In this document: positions 36,801 to 47,960 of the stretch, piece by piece
Position numbering within the stretch: position 1 is the stretch's first letter
Layout: every line of letters starts with the position of its first letter
NCBI GenBank assembly: GCA_036873135.1
Contig: JAPTYO010000001.1
Location: 51,654,624 to 51,718,623, forward strand
Length of the DNA: 64,000 bases
Source: Clarkia xantiana subsp. parviflora
Lineage: Eukaryota > Streptophyta > Magnoliopsida > Myrtales > Onagraceae
Direction: 5' to 3'
Position numbers and translations under genes: made by a program
Notes under the pieces: model-generated
Databases searched by the model: none
Seen by the model: the letters and a program-made list of their open reading frames with translations, nothing else
What the model was told of the DNA's origin: nothing

Positions 36801-37079
36801 GTCAACGGCTACAGCACCACCATGCTCCCGACCCTCAACGAGTACGATATCTGGAAGGAATATGTCCCCGCCAAGGGCTACGACGTTGCCTTTAAGGACC
36901 ACCATGACAAGCTCCAGGGCATCGCCCACCCGTGCTGCCGGTTCGAATTTCCGACCACTGCGGGTCGGATTCCGGACCGGATGAAGTGCCCAGACTGTGA
37001 ACGCCTCATGGAGAAGCTCCTCACCTTCCTTTGCTGCCACGACAACAGCAGCTATGTCCCAAGCATCTATCAGCAGTGA
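33822..37079 (+). CDS. SEOR1: Sieve element occlusion protein (SEO), upstream paralog
   Basis: SEO proteins build the P-protein filaments of sieve elements and are thought to help seal injured phloem; legume forisome subunits belong to the same family. Exons: 33822-34076, 34204-34299, 34793-35354, 35428-35570, 35714-36205, 36429-37079. Phases agree and give 732 residues, the usual SEO length. The N-terminal SEO domain (about 45-340) includes SDDNVMMKQVLETH, LSYTIDRISCE and FNYGEFWLL. A thioredoxin-like middle part (about 353-515) includes LLLISGLDIST, YEVVWIPIVD and FPFTTLREENLWRDE. The C-terminal domain begins IQEGKYIFLYGGEDIDWIRK and ends in the cysteine-rich signature CCRFEFP ... PDRMKCPDCERLMEKL-x-x-FLCCHD. 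No signal peptide is seen, as expected for a cytosolic protein. Exon 3 is continuous where the neighbour has an intron. The symbol denotes the family; exact orthology is unresolved. Confidence 0.95.
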
Positions 37080-38230
37080 TGATGTCGAATCTACCGTTGC
37101 GATTGACCGAGAGTTCGTTTTAAATAATAAATCAAATAAAAGTTGTTGTGTTCATGTTTGTGTCTGTGATTTGATGTACTGTTTTAATTTACAGCGTGAT
37201 CTACTGCTGTAAGAGTCTGCTTTTGCTATCAATAAACACATCCATTTGGTTTACTTACGACACAAGCTATCCATCTATACTTTGAATGGGTCAAAATAGA
37301 AGAATTATTATGGGTTAATGGTTGAGTTGTAGATCTGATTATCGCCGTTTGAATTTTAGGCCATCCCGGCCCGGTAGGAGTTATGAGTGTTTCTCTGCCG
37401 CTATTATATATAATATTATATTCTCTGAAATTGTAATACTGTGACGATCAATAAAACGCCAGCCGCAGGACTTATAGATGTAGGTCGAATTTGACCGAAC
37501 CACGTTAAATCTTGTATTCTCTATTGTTTTTCTTTAATTATCAATTCGTTTGTGAGAGTTGAGAGAATCGATCCTAATATTAATAACTAAATAACTACTT
37601 CAACTTTGACTCAAATGCAAATTGCTACTCGATTTAATGTATTAAAATTGGCTAAATGCAATTTAAATTTCTGAGCAAATTACTACATCCGTTGTAATTT
37701 ACATCAAACTGGATAGAAAATGAGTATGCTCCGGTCACACGAGGTCTTTTGATTGGTACTCGAGATGATTCGTTAATAATTTAAAAATATTGCAACGATA
37801 TATAATCAAGTTGACATTCAATTGAAAGACACTGTTGGAACTGATGAGGTTAAATTGAACGTTCAATTGGATGCATTTCGTTGCGATCCCTTTAAATTTC
37901 TGATTTGAAGGGATCAATCATCTAAACTGACCCTTATGAATAAAATGTCGTCAACATCTACAAATGACGCCAATAATCAAAACTAACTCAACGACTAAAT
38001 AAAGTCGGCGCCATAAAAAACACGACGATTCGAAGGAATCATCCACCACTGTTAAAAGTACAAAAGGGAACTCGATGCATGTCATCTCCTTAGAACATCA
38101 ACGACAAACGTCTTGGGAGCAAGTGTTGGAACTCCTACAAAATAAAGTTGTCCTCTTGAAATGAATGCCAAGTCGACGACAATGGAACTTGAAACGGCAT
38201 TATCATAAACAACATGGAGAAAGTCTAGGG
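37080..38230. other. Inter-SEO region with MITE remnant
   Basis: Probable 3' untranslated region to about 37300, then AT-rich DNA. About 37580-37930 is a diverged copy of the MITE at 29606-30106: it shares TGCTACTCGATTTAAT, AAAATTGGCTAAATGCAATT and CAATTGAAAGACACTGTT. No gene seen. Confidence 0.5.
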
Positions 38231-38269
38231 TTGAAATCTTAAGAGTCTAAGTAGGAAACAAAGAATTCA

Positions 38270-38620
38270 GAGGAAAAAAAATGGAAGAATACCCGGAGAA
38301 ATCATACAAAGGCGGCGTCCAGAGAAAAACCTCATTCTTAATGAAGGTAAAGTGACGACCAACTTACTACCGACTCCAGAGAAAACCCTTCCTCCTAAGG
38401 AAGATGAGGTGACGACCAACTTACTACCGATTCCCGAAGAAAATCCCTTCTCTAAAGAAATATGAGATGACAACCTACTTGTCACCTACTTAGATGAAAC
38501 TCTTCCTCTAAAGAAGATGAGTGGCGACATGTTTATCACCTACTAATTAAGAAGAAACCATTCCTCCTAAGGAATAAAACGTGACGATCTACTTGTCACC
38601 TGCTGGCATCATACCTCTTA
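38270..38620 (+). repeat. Degenerate tandem repeat, about 60-bp unit
   Basis: Five imperfect units around 38348, 38408, 38465, 38522 and 38580. Each combines GTGACGACCAACTTACTACC, or a variant ending TGTCACCTACT, with CCTTCCTCCTAAGGAAGATG. The sequence could derive from a retrotransposon spacer, but nothing around it proves that. Confidence 0.6.
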
Positions 38621-38759
38621 TCTTCACCAAAGCAAAAAGTACTAATACCATCCCGGCTGTAGTAGATGAAACCACAACACCAGGAGCTAATCCACATTCC
38701 TCTCAACAGCAAAATGAAGTCCAGCCAAGAGACTTTCCCAACAACAAATGGAGAGGCTA

Positions 38760-39100
38760 ATGGGTGAACCCAACCTTCACTTTTTGTGAGTTAAGGTGCG
38801 ATTAAGTTTTTTAGGGACTAAATTGAAAAAATTAAAAATTAAAAATATAAATTGGAGGAATAAATTGAACAAAATAAAAGTATTTAACAGTTAAAATTGA
38901 TGGTTGACTAACATATGCACTCAAAGCCTACAAAATGCAAATGTTTTACAACAAAAGTCGAAGATATGGAAAAAAAAAAACCAATCTGTTCAAACATAAA
39001 ATACCAAATGATCATTTACCATATTAGTTAAAACAGATACTCCGATAAAATGTTCATTAAAAAATACTAGGATTCTACTAATATGAAGTTCAGTTAGTTA
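38760..39100. repeat. Half copy of a MULE-like MITE
   Basis: The stretch AGGGACTAAATTGAAAAAAT, TTAACAGTTAAAATTGATGG, GCCTACAAAATGCAAATGTT occurs in the same order as in 47700-47900. It is one arm of a larger inverted-repeat family. The other arm is missing here. Confidence 0.45.
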
Positions 39101-39472
39101 GAAAATTATTATTTTATTTTTTAGCTGTTAGTCCAGACACATCTAAATCTAGTTAAAGAACACTTTTTTTTCCCTCTGTCTCTATCATATCTAATCTAAT
39201 AAGTTAAAATAAACTTAGACTTCCATTTTTAACCCAAACCTAATATATATTATACATATAATATAACCAAAAGTGGATATATAGTAAGTAGTCCCTACCG
39301 GTCTTTATTGATATGTTTCCAATATATTATTCTAAGAGTGACAAAAACAAAAGGAAGATATGTTAGTTGTCACAGAGACAAAAGGAACAACATGCAAGAG
39401 ACAAAAACATGCGAACATTTGTACCACAATCACTTCACTCTCCAAGCAAAGAATCTCTCTCTCGATGCTACC

Positions 39473-39480
39473 TATAAATA
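39473..39480 (+). promoter_or_regulatory. TATA box of the second SEO gene
   Basis: TATAAATA, 85 bases before the ATG at 39565, matching the arrangement in the upstream paralog. Confidence 0.7.
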
Positions 39481-39564
39481 ACGCAATATAAAAACATATC
39501 TTCACAAATATCATCCTTTCTCTAGCTTGTAGTAGTAGTCCACTGCGCGCCTTGTGTTTCAATA

Positions 39565-42500
39565 ATGTCGTCAAACATCATGGCTTTGACCGGCAAAGTA
39601 CCGCCATCATCGGGCCCCACTGCCACTGCCCTGCAGAAGCTGATGAAGGCAAGTGTGGGCGCCGACCGGAGCATGATATCAATGTCCGATGATTCCGTGA
39701 TGATGAAGCAAATACTCGAATCCCATTCCCCCGATGGCCTCGAGGTTGACGTCAAGCCCTTCTTCTTACTCGTCGACGACATCCTTAACCGTGCCACCTT
39801 AACTGTCCAAACTGTCAGTCCGGTACGTACGTTGTTTCTTCTGTTGTACGTACGCACTATAGTTATATAATAATAATGTGTATCTGGTTGTGTTTAGGTG
39901 ATGAGTTCGGAAAACGTGGATGAGAAGGTACACCAAATGGGCATAGGGACCATGCTGGATGCCATGTCTTACACGATCGAGCGTCTATCTCGTGAGGTCC
40001 GTGTGCTACTAGCTTTCCAAGTAACACACGTAGCTAGTTTGCAGTATAAATTTATTTATGCATCGATCGGTTATGCATATTAATAATAAAACGTGTGATT
40101 TAACCAACTGTTTCATAAACTCGAACTTATGGGTAAATGAATTCAGCGCACTCTTATATTAATACTTCAACATCCTGCCGGACACCTCGGCTTTTGACAA
40201 TATTTGCGGGCTTCAACCATTTTTTAATAGAAGGTTAATTTTTTTTCTTTAGAATGACGTCACCAGGGCTAAAACTTGTGTACTCTAATACTATGTTAAT
40301 AATAAGACGTGCGATTAACCAACAATGGACTCCACATCCATGCATGGGAAGTGGTGTCTCCCTAGTTAATAAGCATGCCGTTACCTCTATAGTAAGTAAT
40401 AAGTATTGTATAATGTAAGCATAAGTCTCTACAAACCGAGAATTTTCTTTTGCTAAGTATAGCGCATGCAGTGTAGCAACATGTACATATATTACTTGTG
40501 TCCTAAGTAAAGCATATTAACTAACAAGCGCTTGCACTTTTCAGCTAGAAAGCAAGGGTTTAGGCGGTGGCGATGCGCACGCAACCACCCTCTTCATATT
40601 CAAGATGCTCACGAGCTTCCCTTGGGATGCTAAGCTAGTGCTAACCCTAGCAGCCTTCGCCTTCAACTACGGCGAGTTCTGGCTCCTAATACAAACCTAC
40701 TCATCGAACCAGTTGGCTAAGTCGATGGCCATAATGAAGCAACTCCCAACCGTTGTGGAGAACCCGGGCCTCCTTAAGCCCCGACTCGACACCCTGAATA
40801 AGCTTATACAAGCAATGCTCGAGGTTACCCGGTGCGTGATAGAGCTGAAAGATCTCCCATCGGTCTACATTAGCAATGACTTCCCGGCCCTGGTTGCAGC
40901 CGTGGCTCATGTTCCAACCGCGGTTTACTGGACCATCAGGAGTGCCGTAGCCTGCACGTCACAGATCATGAGCCTAACCTACATGAGCCACGAGTATGTG
41001 TTTTGAGTATAACCTTAATTATGCAGATTACAATTTAATTTTTTTATTTTTTTTATAAATATTTCGTATCGGTTTCGTGTTTACCGTGTTTTAGACACGT
41101 ATCTTCGACTACTGAGGCATGGGAGTTATCGACATTGGAGCACAAGTTGATCAATATCGCCGAACATTTGAAGAAGCAAATTCATATGTGTTACCAACAT
41201 ATCGGTACGTACGTACTTACATGCATGGTCGTTTCCGTGTTTACGAATATAGTGAGTGAAATTAGAAGTGCTAGGAGAAAACAAATTTGGTGGAATTGAA
41301 GCAAAGTTTGATTACAATTAAAGTATATGGACCACTATTTATAGATAGAGTTTTAAGAGTTTAGCTCTATGACTAATTTGTAAGTAACAGAACACTTTGA
41401 GGACCATTTTCATAGTTATTACATCTAATATAATTTATACAGGCCAAGACCAAATTGATTATAAAGCTAAGATAGCTAAATAAAATAATCATAACTTCGA
41501 CAATAATCATAAGCCTAACCAAAGTTTTGAATATATGATGATGGAATAGAGGAAAAGAAGCACCACGAGTACTTTGATCATCTTCGGAATATATTCGAGG
41601 CAACTCACATCGACAATCTTAAGGTCCTCAAGGCTCTTATTCACCGCAAGGCCGACATCCAACCTTTGGTTGACGGATCTACCAAAACAAGGGTATATAT
41701 GTCATTTCACCCATGTGTATCAATTACCGGCCTATATTAATTACTATCATTTTTTGATATTCTACGTACCCTAAACAGGTTAACATTGAGGTTTTGAGGA
41801 GGAAGACCGTGTTGCTCCTGATCTCGAGCCTCGACATCTCCACCAACGAGCTCTCGATCCTCGAACAAATCCAAAACGAGGCGAAGCTTCATGCCGCAAC
41901 CAAACACGATAACCCATACGAGGTTGTCTGGATTCCGATCGTGGACAAGAGCGTACAGTGGACGGAGCCGATGCAGACGCGATTTGAGAGCTTACGAGGG
42001 ACGATGCCGTGGTATTCATTGTACCACCCGAACCTAGTGGAGGAGGCAGTGATCCAATTCATCAAGGAGGTGTGGCACTTCAAGAACAAGCCCATACTTG
42101 TGGTACTTGACCCACAAGGCAAGGTTGTGTCCCCTAATGCCATCCATATGATGTGGATTTGGGGTAGCAATGCCTTCCCCTTCACCACCCTAAGGGAAGA
42201 GAACCTTTGGAGAGACGAATCTTGGCGCCTCGAGCTTCTCCTCGACGGCATCGACCCCGTTATTCTCAACTGGGTAAGCGATTCAGATCGCAACAAAGTT
42301 GAAACCTGGGACACTAAATATTAAAAATTTAATTTCGAGACACCAAACTGACACAGACACTAAATATGTTTTTTTTCCTTTTGTTTTTGGGGAAGTGTCC
42401 TATTGACAAGTATATATATGTATAGTAAAGACAATGATGATTTTAATAACTTTCTCTTCTATGTATATATGTTTACATATCAGATTCGAGAGGGAAAGTA

Positions 42501-43134
42501 CATCTTCGTGTACGGAGGCGTGGACATCGACTGGATCAGAAAGTTCACGACGTCGGCTCGCCAGGTGGCAGCAGCGGCCCGAATCCCACTCGAGATGGTC
42601 TACGTCGGCAAGAGCGGCAAGAAAGACCAAGTGAGCCAAACCATGACAGCTATCAAGGTGGAGAATCTTAGCCACTGCTGGGACGACCCAGCCATGGTCT
42701 GGTTTTTCTGGACACGGCTGGAGAGCATGTTCTTCTCGAAGATACAGCTCGGAAAAGTCGACGACCACGACGTGGTCATGCAGGGCATCAAGAAGCTCCT
42801 TAGCTACGACAAGGCTGGCGGGGGGTGGGCCGTTCTGGCTCACGGCTCAGCCGTAGTGGTCAATGGACATAGCAACACTATACTTCCAACTCTAGTAGAG
42901 TACGACATTTGGAAGGACCATGTCCCCTCCAAGGGATATGACCTTGCGTTTAAGGACCATCATGATAGACTTCACGACATTGCTCGACCATGCTGCCGGT
43001 TTGAGTTCCCGAACGTGGCTAGCCGGATCCCGGACCGGCTTAAGTGCCCCGAGTGCGAGCGGGGCATGGAGAAGCTCTTCACCTTTCTCTGCTGCCATGA
43101 TGACAGCAGCCACGTACCGAGCTTCTATCAGTGA
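39565..43134 (+). CDS. SEOR2: Sieve element occlusion protein (SEO), downstream paralog
   Basis: A tandem duplicate of the gene at 33822 with the same domain order and presumed role as a sieve element filament protein. Exons: 39565-39822, 39898-39996, 40545-40993, 41095-41204, 41550-41692, 41779-42273, 42484-43134. Phases agree and give 734 residues. Exons 5 (143 nt) and 7 (651 nt) have exactly the lengths of exons 4 and 6 in the paralog. The main difference is an extra intron (40994-41094) that splits the codon before HVSSTTEAWELS. Landmarks: SDDSVMMKQILESH, FNYGEFWLLIQTYSS, YEVVWIPIVDKSVQW, FPFTTLREENLWRDE, IREGKYIFVYGGVDIDWIRK and the terminal CCRFEFP ... PDRLKCPECERGMEKLFTFLCCHD. A long nearly identical stretch with the paralog lies in the thioredoxin-like exon. 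Whether this or the neighbour is nearer Arabidopsis SEOR1 cannot be settled by eye; the symbol is provisional. Confidence 0.94.
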
Positions 43135-43575
43135 TCGAGGATGAATGTGGATCGATGAACGTGCGCATGCATATGCATGCATGCATGGTTTTTTTTATAT
43201 TAATTTGAATAAGTATTTTTAATTATGTTATGTTATTTTGTTGACTTGATTTTGATGGATCCTGATGTTTCGGTGGTACCATTTCTGATCTACTATAATG
43301 CATGCTACTTCTATAAGTATACATTATTAAATAAATATTAAATTACCTTAATTTTCTTATTTGTGTGTAAGTTGTTATATTTTTGGGCAATATAATTTGG
43401 TACTTGTATAGTTATTCCCATTATTTTTAGTGGACTACCTTGTTTGTACGAAAAGTGTAAATGCCACCTTAATCCTTTTGTTTTGTGTGTAAAGTGAATA
43501 TGAAGTTTGACCAATTCATTTTTTTAGCTCGAGTGGTGATAAATCAATCACAAACATAATTCAAACAAGTGTAGT
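43135..43575. other. 3' region of the second SEO gene
   Basis: GCATGCATATGCATGCATGC (43165-43184) is a short self-complementary stretch just after the stop codon. The rest is AT-rich untranslated or intergenic sequence. Confidence 0.4.
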
Positions 43576-44053
43576 CAGGATGGCAACGGGGCGGGTCGGG
43601 GCGGGTATCGCCGGACCCGGATCCGCCCCGCGGGTCATGGCCGACCCGTGCCCGACCCATGAATTTTCGGGGCGGGGCGGGTCGACCCGCGGGTCGCCCC
43701 ACGTGGAACATAATTTATTATTTTAAACTTTTAACTCTAAATTTTATGTTTCACGTATCCAAATTCAATTCCAAATTCGAATCACAGATTACAAATGTAA
43801 CTTCAAATCCAAATAAAAATCAATATACTCATTAGATTCATTGTTATTTTAATTTTGTGTTATATTACCCATGTAGTTTTATATAGTACATATATGTTAA
43901 ATATGTATGTAATTTGAACACACGGGGCGGGTCGGGTCGGCGGGGCCCCGCGACCCTAAACCCGGACCCGTCCCACGGATCACGGGTCGGCGGGTCAAAA
44001 TCGGGGCGGGTACCCGCGGGTCGGCGGGTACCCGTGACCCGTTGCCACCCCTA
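43576..44053. mobile_element. hAT-type MITE, 478 bp, with 8-bp target duplication
   Basis: Flanked by AGTGTAGT on both sides (43568-43575 and 44054-44061). Ends are CAGGATGGCAACGGGGCGGG on the left and, reverse complemented, TAGGGGTGGCAACGGGTCAC on the right. Each arm is about 130 bp of GC-rich repeats of CGGGTCGGGG/CCCGACCCG type around a non-coding AT-rich centre. Non-autonomous. Confidence 0.88.
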
Positions 44054-44129
44054 AGTGTAGTGGACTGTAGAGTGTAGGACTCCTTTAATTAATAAATATA
44101 ATTAAATTGGTATTCTGTTTTTCATTATT

Positions 44130-45010
44130 ACATTATGTGAACTTTGGTGTAACTCTCAAACCTTAACCTTAAAAGTGGAAGATCATAATGTAACTCAATT
44201 GGGGCTAGGTCCCAATTGACCTAGCCGGACCTAGCCTAGGGCTAGGTCCGACCCTGGGTCAAGGTCACCTGGGTCCGGTGACCCCGACCCAGGGTCGGAC
44301 TTAGCCTATGGCTAGGTCCGGCTAGGTCAATTTGGGAAAATGGTTTGGTTTTGAAATTGTAGGACTAAATTGAACAAAATAAAAGTTAGAGATGTATTAG
44401 ATGGACTAAATTGTAACAAAATTAAAAGTTTTGGGCTGCTCACGTGCATGGCACATGCCATTTAACGGCCGTTTTTGACGGAATGGTAACGGAAGTACCA
44501 AAACAGTAAGGTTTGGAAACATATGGTACCAATTCGGTACAAAAAAAATAATAATGGTATGAACAGTGTAATTTTTGCAAACATGTGGTACCAAAAGGAC
44601 CCTTAACCCCAAAGACAAATCACCGCGGATAACTCAAGATTGGAGAAGCCTTTTGGACAAACATCATCCACACCGCTATGATACCATGTGAACTTTGGTG
44701 AATCTCTCAAACCCTAACCCTGAAACTGAAAGGTCACGAAGAGAAGAAGGACAACAAGACTTAGGGTTCTAGATCAGAGTTCCTTCATTTGGTCTGATCA
44801 ACCCTCAATCCTAACATCTATGAATATATAAAGTACAAGAATCTCAATATTACACTATTGACCCCATACTCAATAATGAAGGAATGAGAAGCCTGAACAA
44901 CCTCCCAAAACAACAACAAAATTCAGACCAAAAATAAAACAACATCAGGCCAAAATAAAATTACAACCCCAAAACCAACAAACACTCAAAAAGGACACTC
45001 CAACTTGAAT
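44130..45010 (-). mobile_element. Copia-like LTR remnants with a nested MITE
   Basis: TGTGAACTTTGGTG followed by CTCTCAAACC occurs twice, near 44137 and 44688. Read on the minus strand, the second gives ACCAAAGTTCACA then TGGTATCATAGCGG: an LTR end in CA followed by a primer-binding-site-like word for initiator Met tRNA. Between the copies (about 44185-44625) is a GC-rich inverted stretch built on GGACCTAGCC/GGCTAGGTCC. It is followed by TGGACTAAATTG and GGTACCAAAAGGACCCTTAACC, words also seen in MULE-like MITEs of this window. The minus-strand LTR may extend to about 45005. The boundaries are approximate. Confidence 0.45.
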
Positions 45011-45338
45011 GACCCAGTTTAACATTTTCATGCTATCATTTAGCAATTTTCGCTTTTAAAAATATGTGATGATAGGATTCATGTGAAATAATTCATTCAT
45101 GTGTTCATATCCTTTAAAAAGTGCTCATTTTTTAATAAAACATTATTAAGAATCCACATTTTTTTCGACACATTTACAATACATTTCATACTCGAAATTT
45201 TTAGATCACTTAATCTAATTTCTACTTTTAAATTGTTTCTGTTACATTAAGATAAGTTGTTGAGAGAAAATCGGGTAATGACGATGAAGAAAAGTCTCCC
45301 TTCCATGCATTCTCCTAATTTGTCTGGCAATCCACACC

Positions 45339-45346
45339 TATAAATA
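45339..45346 (+). promoter_or_regulatory. TATA box of the arabinogalactan protein gene
   Basis: TATAAATA in CCTATAAATATGG, 142 bases before the ATG at 45488. A CT-rich stretch follows at about 45380-45400, as is common around plant transcription starts. Confidence 0.65.
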
Positions 45347-45487
45347 TGGTCCTAAACTCATCTTCATCTTCAAGCTGTGCAGTCTTTCTCTATCTCTCCT
45401 GTTAGAGAAACACTGTACTCTTCCACCTCCACATCCAAGCGACAATCATTACAATTAAGTTAATCAGAAGCCGCCAATAATAATCAA

Positions 45488-46000
45488 ATGGCTCGCTTTG
45501 CTGTGGTAGCTTTCTTCGTCTTGGCAGTGGCCAGCTTTGCCTCCGCAGCAAGCCGAGCCCCCACCACTGCCCCCGCCACTGCACCATCCGCCACCTCCCC
45601 CGCCACAGCACCATCCGCTACCTCCCCCGCCACCGCACCATCTGCCACCACCCCCACAGCATCGAGCCCCGTCAGCGCTCCATCAGCAGAAGGTCCTGTC
45701 TCGGCTGTCGCCCCCATCGCTGCCTCCCCCAGCGACGCCCCGGCCTCATCCCTCGGCCCTTCTGCCGTGTCTGACTCCCCATCCTTGGCACCCGTTGGAT
45801 CTCCCGTCAGTGACCTATCCTCCCCACCAGCCCCCGCCACCGACGGACCAGCCACTGGCCCTGTCGCCGCTGACGGTCCTGTTGCTGCTTTGAGCGATGC
45901 TCCTGTCCCTGCCGCCAAGGCTCCGTCCGGCGGTGCTTGCTCACTGCAGATCTCCGCTGCTGTCGGTGCTGCCGCTGTCGCTGGATTCTTCTTCTTCTAG
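45488..46000 (+). CDS. AGP: Classical arabinogalactan protein with GPI-anchor signal
   Basis: A cell-surface proteoglycan core. Such proteins are hydroxylated on proline, heavily O-glycosylated with type II arabinogalactan, and held at the outer face of the plasma membrane by a GPI anchor. A single intron-less frame of 170 residues is seen. Residues 1-20 are a signal peptide (MARFAVVAFFVLAVASFASA). Residues 21-145 are rich in Ala, Pro, Ser and Thr, with many isolated AP, SP and TP dipeptides, the pattern for arabinogalactan addition. They include three near-perfect 8-residue repeats of SATSPATAP type at about 33-57. Residues 150-170 form a C-terminal hydrophobic segment after small residues (PSGGACSL ... 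AAVAGFFFF), typical of GPI cleavage signals. No fasciclin or Lys-rich domain is present. Frames on the other strand here reflect the biased composition. Confidence 0.93.
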   Translation: MARFAVVAFFVLAVASFASAASRAPTTAPATAPSATSPATAPSATSPATAPSATTPTASSPVSAPSAEGPVSAVAPIAASPSDAPASSLGPSAVSDSPSLAPVGSPVSDLSSPPAPATDGPATGPVAADGPVAALSDAPVPAAKAPSGGACSLQISAAVGAAAVAGFFFF

Positions 46001-46869
46001 ATGACTATTATGAACTGCAGAAGATGCAAGCTTTTGAATAGAGAAATGTTACACGTTTCGTATGCATTTGTTTATATTATATGTAGTCGATTGGTCGTTC
46101 TGATGTATGGTGGAAATAAAAAAGAAGCTTATTTGTTTCAAAAAGTCTCATATTGCCGCAGTTGGAATTCGAACTACATGCACACTAAATACACACGTTA
46201 TTAATATATACATTACTTAGACATGAGATCGTAATATAAAAACGACACTTATTTCGTTTGGTATAGGTGGTGCGCGGTTGCGAAAGCGTAGATCGTTTAT
46301 ATCGGCAAGGCAGGGATGTCGGTCGGTGTGGATACGTCACATAATTGGAGCGCACCTCATGTTTCCACAGCTTATGACCTAAAAACGTGGTTACACACTT
46401 CCAAAGTTTGTCACTTTAGTTCCGGACTTCTCGAAAGAGTACTCCTTATGAGTGCACTATTTCCTACATCTCCAACTCATGCATAATGAGAGTACTCCGA
46501 GACATGTTAAAACGGGTCAACCCGTAACACGCGGGGTCAGAAAACCCTCGATCCGATCCTGATTCGAACTTCATAATGGGTCAGGGTTTAGGACCCTAAC
46601 CCAACCGCCGGGTCACTGGGTTGACACGTGACCCGGGTTGAAGTTAACCCTAAACCTGGACCGGAGGAACAGAGAATCCTCTGGAAAACTTTGTTTCTTG
46701 TCCTAGATTCTTCTATCTTTGATGTCTGAGAAAAGAGAGAGTGGAGGTGGATGAAACTTAGACCAGATTCGACATAAAAAGCCAAGCGAAGAAGTTTTAG
46801 TAAAGGAGAATCATTCATCATTCCTTCTCCTTTTAGAATCTTGTATTCGCGCTGTTCTGGGGTCAGTAG
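46001..46869. other. AGP 3' region and degenerate repeats
   Basis: Probable 3' untranslated region to about 46200. Around 46505-46650 there are GGGTCAACCCG / CGGGTCACTGGG / GTGACCCGGGTTG words that look like a decayed member of the GC-rich hAT-type MITE group at 43576. I could not define its ends or a target duplication. Confidence 0.35.
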
Positions 46870-47319
46870 CAGTGGCGGAGGTAGGAAATTTTAAAATAGG
46901 GTTTCACTAATCATTATTAAAAAAGTGAATTCAAAATTTACTAAGTCACGTATATATAAAAAATTAAGTAGCATACACATCAATGTATTACTATTTCACA
47001 AAACATAACTTATTAAAATTTACATTGTCCTGGATGAGTTTTCATACTTTGAAATTGATCATGATAGCATTAGTAGAAACCTTTAAAGATATCTATGGTT
47101 ATAAAAACTAACATAATACAAGAACAATGATAAATGGTTATACTTAGTGAATTGGAAGTGGACACCACTATATCATACACACTACACATTTAGTATAAAA
47201 GACATTTAACAATAAAATAGAAAGAAATAATAAGACATTAAAATAAACATCAAAGATAATAAAAATAGAAAGAAATAATAATATAATAAACTAAACATAA
47301 AATAATCATCAAAGATATG

Positions 47320-47373
<54 letters not shown>

Positions 47374-47434
47374 AAAAACCAGAGAAGAAAGAGGGACAAT
47401 GTGTCTCTCTTTCTCGTGGATACCTCCGCCCCTG
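46870..47434. mobile_element. Candidate hAT-type MITE, 565 bp
   Basis: Termini are CAGTGGCGGAGGTAGG on the left and, reverse complemented, CAGGGGCGGAGGTATCC on the right, the CAGTGGCGGAG-type end frequent in plants. It contains a TA dinucleotide run at 47327-47371. I could not find a clear 8-bp duplication at the flanks. Confidence 0.6.
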
Positions 47435-47439
47435 GCTGA

Positions 47440-47960
47440 TGTTTGGATTTTCTATAGCCGACCCCAATTAGGGTGGTGGCCACCAACAACTTGGCGGCAA
47501 CCATCAATTGTGGTCGGTCCGATTAGGGTGGTGACTGACCCCAATTGGTGGTTGTCGGCCCCGATTCGTGGTGGTCGAACCCGATTCGTGGTGGCTGGCC
47601 CCGATTTGTGGCGGCAGGCTCTGATTCGTAGTGGTTGGCGGCATTGGGTGATGGTCGACGACTTGGAAGGTGGTAGGCTCACTTAAGCGGTAACTGGAGA
47701 AAACAATAGGGATTAAATAGTAAAAATTAAAACTTAGGAATATTAATTGGAGGACTAAATTGAATAAAATAAAGTTAGTTAACGGTCAAACATAACTGTC
47801 AACTAACAGATGTACCAAAAGTCTACAAAATGCAAACACATGACACCAAAAGCCTACAAAAAAAAGAGATATAACACCAAAAGTCAATCTTTATCAAATA
47901 TTATGACACCAAAAGACCCTTTAACCGTAAAATATATTGTAAATGGTACCAACTACAATA
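47440..47960. mobile_element. MULE-like MITE arm with GC-rich core, related to 52560-52935
   Basis: A GC-rich stretch of CCCCGATTCGTGGTGGTCG-type words (47455-47690) is followed by a TTAGTTAACGGTCAAACATA, CCAAAAGCCTACAAAA, CACCAAAAGACCCTTTAACC series. The same two modules occur in reverse order and orientation at 52560-52935. This suggests two partial copies of one large inverted-repeat element. Open frames here are compositional. Confidence 0.5.

Noticed and set aside
36455..37040. Minus-strand frames opposite SEO exon 6 (and 42400-42843 in the paralog)
   Set aside because: Shadows of conserved SEO coding sequence; they recur in both genes because the sense strand is conserved.
45402..45918. 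Ala/Gly-rich minus-strand frame
   Set aside because: Antisense shadow of the arabinogalactan protein coding sequence.
47399..47686. Frames rich in Trp/Arg/Pro on both strands
   Set aside because: Same kind of repeat-built GC-rich MITE core; no gene structure around them.
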